A stretch of 64,000 nt of DNA from Geotrypetes seraphini (taxonomy: Eukaryota > Chordata > Amphibia > Gymnophiona > Dermophiidae), in the NCBI RefSeq assembly GCF_902459505.1, contig NC_047096.1, positions 1,550,001-1,614,000 on the forward strand, written 5' to 3'. This document shows positions 58,581 through 64,000 of the stretch, in pieces. Under the pieces are notes generated by a model, which saw nothing but the letters and a program-made list of their open reading frames with translations, had not been told where the DNA came from and did not search any database. Both the position numbers and the translations under genes were made by a program. Numbering within the stretch: the stretch's first letter is position 1; every line of letters begins with the position of its first letter.

Positions 58581-59374
58581 TTTCCCCCTCTTTTCACTCC
58601 TCCACTGCCCCCATCCCTTTTCAATGCCTCTCATCTTCTCTCCAGTTCTCAGCTCAACTATATCATGTCTTAATTTCGCCTTTTCCGTACTCCATTTCAC
58701 ATTTTCACTGATGCCATCATGTTGGGAATATAGGGAGGATGGTGGTACTGATGCTCTCGTGTTGGACTCAAATGTTCTAGTGAAATACCGCCTGCCTAAA
58801 TAACAGCCACTGGTCACATAACAAGGACAGCCTGACTGAGGGTAAATTATTTGACATTGTGGGGGGAGATAAGCAATAAACCAGGGCTGCCCTCTGATCC
58901 AAAATTGTGCTTAATCTACTGTAATTAACCAACAATATCTTTTGGAACCAACAGCTGGAAGAACCAAAAGGAACTGATAAGGCAACATGGAAAGAAAAGC
59001 AGAGTAGTGGGCACAAGTTGTGATTAAAAAAAGTACACTTGTTCCTTGTAATCTTTTGCTTTCCTGCCAAGTGATAATTTCCCTCATACATGTTTGCTTT
59101 CTGTGAAACAGGCACAGGTCCCTGGAAAGGCACATGATAGTGTCATAGTAGTTATTGGGGATCAACCTCTCCATTCTTTATTATTTTCATGAACCTGCAG
59201 ATATCAGACAGGTAACTCCATGTAACAATAAAATTAGCTGGAATATATAAAAGAGATGTTAATTGTTTTGGAGCAACACCATATAAAGCCTATTATACTC
59301 ATACATGATACCTTAAACTTAACCCTGTATGTAAATGGAAGAAAAAGAGGCGAAGCCCTTTAAAATTTTCTCAT

Positions 59375-59615
59375 AAGGCGTATGAGGACAGACTTAAAGA
59401 TCTCAATCTATATACTTTGGAGGAAAGGCGGGAGAGGGGAGATATGATAGAGACGTTTAAATACCTACGTGGCGTAAATGTGCATGAGTCGAGTCTCTTT
59501 CATTTGAAAGGAAGCTCTGGAATGAGAGGACATAGGATGAAGTTAAGAGGTAATAGACTCAGGAGTAATCTAAGGAAATACTTTTTTACAGAACAGGTGG
59601 TATATACATGGAACT
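59375..59615 (+). mobile_element. CR1 LINE fragment
   Basis: Encodes MEERRERGDMIETFKYLRGV and SSGMRGHRMKLRGNRLR, close to the 4181 copy, but cut before the 3' UTR. Confidence 0.8.
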
Positions 59616-59689
59616 GCAATAGGATAACATAGCTTACTGAATACATTTACCTAACCAAGATTGTTGCCTACCACTTGAAATGCTAGGAT

Positions 59690-60125
59690 CCTATTTAAGA
59701 AGGTTTTATATCTATACCCATTAATTTTTGGATAAGCAAATAAGTAGAAGTTTCTAGTTTCTCTTGATGGTCTATGCAACACAAAATGAGGAAAAGGTAA
59801 GCTGGAGACAATCCCGATATCAGCTTAAAGCAGATACAGGAAAATTTGAATAAATCTCTTGCCTCCAAAGGCAGCCAATGAAGTAAACGATAATAAGGAC
59901 TAATATGGTCGTTCTTTTTTAAACCAAAAATCAATCGAACAGCTGTATTCTGAATTATCCTTAATTTCCTTAGAATTTTTTTGGGTGCTCCTAAATAGTT
60001 GATGTTACAATAGTCTAAAATAGATAAAACTAATGCCTGTACCAATAGTCTGAACGATAAAGGATCAAAATATTTTTTTATGGTTCTTAATTTCCACAAT
60101 GTAAAAAAGCATTTTTGTACCACTA
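59690..60125 (-). mobile_element. L2-type LINE RT C-terminal part
   Basis: One open frame of 142 codons: LVQALVLSILDYCNINYLGA, LRIIQNTAVRLIFGLKK and RLLHWLPLEARDLFKFSC. Fairly young. 60125-61025 has nothing recognised. Confidence 0.8.
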
Positions 60126-61026
60126 GTAAAGGGATTCCTTTCTGTATGATTCAACCACAAAGTATTCTGAAGCAGATAGTCACAGCCAGCAACTCCACAC
60201 TCATGTCACAAAGTGTAGGAATGAACTCTTACTAGGTTGGAAGGGGGAAATGAAATTCCAAAGAGCCAATTTATGTTGGTAATTGGCTTTGAAAATCAGA
60301 CTTCTGTCCTTCTTGGCTTATTAAACTTTCCCATTCTTTAAATGGTCCCTGTTCATTGTGGGGGAAATTTTTAAAATCAATTTTACAGATGCAGTCAAGT
60401 GAACAATTTGACAGGAAATCTAGAAAACTAAAAAGAGAGAATAACCGGGCAGTTACCTATTCACAGAATAAACACCTGTAGAATAACCAGAAAGTTACCT
60501 ACTCGTAGAATAACTTGATTGTTTAATAATGGAAAGTTATCTTCTCATAGAATAACTACTTGTGATTTAATTTAAATCAAAAATTTTCCCAGTTTAAGAG
60601 TATAAAAATAGCCATATATAAAACTTTCAGCATTTCGGTTCTCAGGGTGCAAAATACTCCATGGCATCTCAACTCGTGGGATTGTGGGTGAGGGTATAAA
60701 TGGTGTTCTTGATGGGTGAAGAGCAATGCGTGCAGATTCTACTAGGAAGCAACATTAGGGGAGGGTTTCTTTGGCTGAGGGGGATTGCAGTGAATTCTGG
60801 CCAAATTGTTCTCTTAAAATGTAACATTTGCAAATTTGGTTTGAGAAATTTCTAAAAAAAGAGGGGTGACATTGTCTTCATATTGGCAGGCTAAGAGGGT
60901 CTTTTCAAAGCCATGGTAGCGATGCTGCAGTGGAACACACACCAAAGCCCATAGGAACTGAAGGGGAGGCTCCACAGGGCTCTTCTTGATCTCCAGCACT
61001 TTTTAATGGCAACTGTTTGAAGGAGT

Positions 61027-61228
61027 TGGGAGAGTGTTGAGTTGTGGTTAGAGCTAGAGCCTCAGCACCCTGAGGTTGTGGGTTCAAACCCTGCACTGCT
61101 CCCTGTGACCCTGAGCAAATCACTTAATCCTCCGCTGCCCCAGATACATTAGATTGTGAGCCCACCTGTACGTAAACTACTGAGTGTGGTTGCAGAACTA
61201 CAAAAAGGCGGTATACAGGTCCCAACCC
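61027..61228 (+). mobile_element. tRNA-derived SINE
   Basis: gttgtggttagagctagagc (A), gggttcaaaccc (B), ccctgtgaccctgagcaaat, tail aaaaaggcggtatacag. Confidence 0.75.
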
Positions 61229-61331
61229 CTTTCCCTGATGTCATAATGCCTCATTCCGCCAATAAGAGCCAACCTCATCAGTGATGCCACAATGGCTTCA
61301 TTGTTCTATACTCGGCTTACTTCTGTATTGG

Positions 61332-61472
61332 AGGAGAGCGTGGCACAGTGGTTGGAAGTACAGCCACAGCACCCTGAGGTTGTGGGTTCAACCCCACACT
61401 GCTCCCTGTGACCCTGAGTAAGTCACTTAATCCTCCACTGCCCTAGATTAGCCTTTGTGAGCTCCTTTGGAA
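61332..61472 (+). mobile_element. tRNA-derived SINE, truncated
   Basis: gcgtggcacagtggttggaa (A), gggttcaacccc (B), ccctgtgaccctgagtaagt. It breaks off at gtgagctcc. Confidence 0.7.
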
Positions 61473-61780
61473 GGACAGGGGAGAAAATCATTTGAGTCAT
61501 ATTGGTTCACAAAATTTCTTGAAGATGGAGTTCATCTCACTTATTAAAACTGTGGAAAAACCAGGCGTTATGGCGATTTGTGTTAACGGCATACCTTGAA
61601 AAGTTTGGGTTTTATTTGCCAAAAAAGCAGACATCTAAAATGGCAGCTGTCCTGGATTCTTGGCTTACAATTGTCAGATGAACTCCGTCATTAAAAAGGT
61701 TTTGGGTTGGACATAAAATTCATCAGTTATGAGCAATTAGCTTTACTTTCATGAAGCTTTTGCTGACATTCCCTTACTTA

Positions 61781-61901
61781 GGGGTCCTTTTCATAAGGCA
61801 CGAAAGCCGTTTAAGCGCACGCTAGACGCTAACACAGCCTATGGACATGTTAGCATTTAGCGCACATTAAAACGTCTAGCGTGCCTTAGGAAAAGGACCC
61901 C
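61781..61901. mobile_element. Small PIF/Harbinger-like MITE
   Basis: ggggtccttttcataaggca and ccttaggaaaaggacccc, flanked by TTA on both sides. 121 bp, palindromic. Confidence 0.75.
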
Positions 61902-62189
61902 TTAATGTTCAATCCAAAGTTAAAACTTTCCTCTTTAAAGCCACCTATGATTTCTGAGACACCTCCTCAAACCAAGGACCTCATCTCACAAACAGAACAA
62001 AAACGCATCTTTAGAAGCGTCCCCTTCCTTCCTGTACTTCCCCATCCCCCTTTCCATTTTTCTTTTAATTTTATCTCAATGGCCTTCCCTTCTAGTCGTG
62101 TTCATTTTCATCTGTCTTGGAATCCCCTTTTTCTTTTTAGCTAATTTTTGCCTTTATTACCTTTTTAATATTTTTTAGCTGTATTTTAA

Positions 62190-63492
62190 ACTTATGAAAA
62201 CATTGATTAAACACAAATTAGATACGATTCTAAACGAGAGGATGAGGGATCCCCACCAGCACAGATTTACAAAGGGAAGGTCCTGCCAATCCAATCTAAT
62301 TAGCTTCTTTGACTGGGTAACGAAAAAGCTAGATAAGGGAGAGTCCCTGGATGATGTGTATTTGGACTTCAGTAAGGCTTTTGATAGTGTAGGTTATTGA
62401 ACAAGATGAGTTCGTTGGGATTAGGAGAAACATTGATTGCATGGGTTAAAGACTGGCTCAGTGGCAGACTTCAAAGGGTTGTGGTAAATGGTACTCCCTC
62501 CGAAACGTCGGAAGTGATCAGTGGAGTGCCGCAGGGCTCGGTCTTGGGTCCAATCCTATTTAATATCTTTGTACAAGACCTGCCCAGGGACTTCAAGGCA
62601 AAATTGCGTTATTTGCCGATGACGCTAAACTGTGCAACGTAGTGGGCAGAGAAACTGTGCCCGACACTATGACGCAGGACCTACTTTTACTGGAAAAATG
62701 GTCTAATATTTGGCAACTGAGTTTTAAGGCCAAAAAGTGCAAAGTTATGCACCTTGGTAGTGGAAACCCATGCAGAACTTACACCCTAAATGATGACACC
62801 TTAGCAAGAACTGTTGCAGAACGGGACCTGGGAGTAATCATTAGTGAAGATATGAAGACTGCCAATCAAGTGGAGAAAGCTTCATCCAAGGGTAGACAAA
62901 TGCTGGGTTGCATCCAAAGAGGTTTTGTCAACCAAAAGCCTGAAGTTATAATGCCGTTGTACAGGTCCATAGTGAGACCCCATCTGGAATATTGTGTTCA
63001 ATTTTGGAGGCCACGCTATCAAAAGGATGTGCTGAGAATGGAATCGGTTCAGCGAATGGCCACTAGGATGGTCTCAGGACTCAAGGATCTCTCATATGAA
63101 GAACGCTAGGTAAGTTGCAGCTATACACTCTCGAGGAACGCAGAGAGAAGGGTGACATGATAGAGACGTTCAAATATGTTACTGGCCGTATTGAGGTAGA
63201 AGAAGACATCTTTTTCCTCACAGGACCTACGACTACAAGAGGGCATCCGTTAAAAATCAAGAATGGGAGATTTCATGTTGACATCAGGAAGTATTTCTTC
63301 ACTGAAAGGGTGGTTGATTGTTGGAATGATCTACCACTTCAGGTAGAGGCCAACAATGTGCTCGATTTTAAGAAAAAAATGGGACAAACATGTGGGGTCA
63401 CTTCGAGGGAGTGTTTAGGGGGCAGGGTTATTCGAGTGGGCAGACTTGTTGGATCGATGGCCCATTTCTGCCATCATATTCTATGTTTCTAA
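62190..63492 (+). mobile_element. CR1 LINE, longest copy (RT to 3' end)
   Basis: Encodes the RT from HQHRFTKGRSCQSNLISFFD and [11 protein letters not shown], through [17 protein letters not shown] to the C terminus ([49 protein letters not shown]). Frame changes occur near 62400, 62640 and 63110, and the FADD motif region is altered, so it is dead. Endonuclease and ORF1 are missing by 5' truncation. Confidence 0.92.
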
Positions 63493-63499
63493 GGCATAT

Positions 63500-63592
63500 C
63501 CTTTCTCATTACAATTCCTGTAAACCGTGCCGAGCTCCACAACTATGGAGATGGTGCGGTATACAAACCCAAGGTTTAGTTTAGTTTAGATA
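63500..63592 (+). mobile_element. L2-type LINE 3' end
   Basis: ctgtaaaccgtgccgagctc ... gtgcggtatacaaacccaag, then gtttagtttagttta, the plus-strand form of the tail seen at 25583. Confidence 0.65.
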
Positions 63593-63650
63593 TCAAATCA
63601 TAAATAAACTTGGAAACTCTATTCAGGTATCAATGGGACATCATGGAAAT

Positions 63651-63904
63651 TAGAGAAAGACGCGGGGTCAAATTTTTCCCTGTCCCCACGGAAACTAATT
63701 TTCCTGTCCCTGTCCCATTCCTGCAAGCTCCGTCCTCATCTGTACAAGCCTCAACCACTTTAAAATCATAAGTGTTCAAGACTTGTGTAGTTAGGGCAGA
63801 GCTTACAGGAATGGGGCAGGGACAGGAACAAAACTCATGGGGATGGGACGGAGAAATTGAGTTCCTGTGGGGTGGGGTCAAATTGGTCCCTGTGTCATTC
63901 TCTA
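63651..63904. mobile_element. hAT-type MITE
   Basis: Ends tagagaaagacgcggggtc and gtccctgtgtcattctcta; flanks atggaaat and atagaaat match at 7 of 8. It is the full relative of the half copy at 14810. Confidence 0.8.
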
Positions 63905-63964
63905 ATAGAAATTACTCCAACTGCTACAAAATACTGCAGCCAAATTAGTTTTAAATCTTCTAGA

Positions 63965-64000
63965 TAGCCTTCCTGGGTCAGATCAAAGGTCTATCAAGCC
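63965..64000 (-). mobile_element. CR1 LINE 3' end, cut by window edge
   Basis: cctgggtcagatcaaaggtc followed by tatcaagcc. Confidence 0.55.

Overview
The window is a gene-poor, repeat-dense stretch of a vertebrate nuclear genome. Three host genes are supported. TFEB (N-terminal part, minus strand) lies at the left, followed by two complete nine-exon gastricsin/pepsinogen C (PGC) genes facing each other. In mammals PGC sits next to TFEB, so the synteny supports both identifications. The PGC proteins look amphibian. CR1 and L2-type LINE tails, a Penelope-like element and many small hAT-type elements fit an amphibian with a large genome, perhaps a caecilian; the species itself is inference.

Layout. 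1-16.2 kb: TFEB. Coding exons 1-3 are at 3203-3012, 2593-2333 and 1096-1016. A probable noncoding first exon and CpG-island promoter lie near 16.0-16.15 kb. The long first intron carries four tandem arrays (4.8-5.35, 8.65-9.4, 9.96-11.15 and 14.93-15.66 kb) and many CR1 pieces. 16.2-23.5 kb: intergenic repeats, including a near-perfect 650-bp hairpin. 23.68-38.38 kb: PGC copy A, plus strand. 38.4-45.7 kb: convergent intergenic region with a 1.8-kb interrupted inverted repeat. 45.86-55.79 kb: PGC copy B, minus strand. 55.9-64 kb: intergenic repeats, with the longest CR1 copy at 62.19-63.49 kb.

The two PGC copies share exon count, splice phases and nearly all exon lengths. Both keep the two catalytic Asp residues, the flap Tyr and six paired Cys. 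By hand count they are about 65% identical, so the duplication is old and both appear functional. Copy B has the orientation relative to TFEB seen in mammals and a C terminus closer to mammalian PGC; copy A looks like the inverted, more derived duplicate.

The most unusual content is a set of long hairpin elements. Two of them (22.23-22.95 and 31.89-32.70 kb) have the same architecture: about 13-14 bp target duplications, roughly 60 nt of unique A-rich sequence, then a palindrome of about 300-bp arms. One carries hammerhead-ribozyme-like folds in both arms, a nearby repeat holds a more complete hammerhead-like fold, and a Penelope-type GIY-YIG fragment lies 2.5 kb away. A snapback retroposon class linked to Penelope-like elements is the best candidate here for something undescribed.
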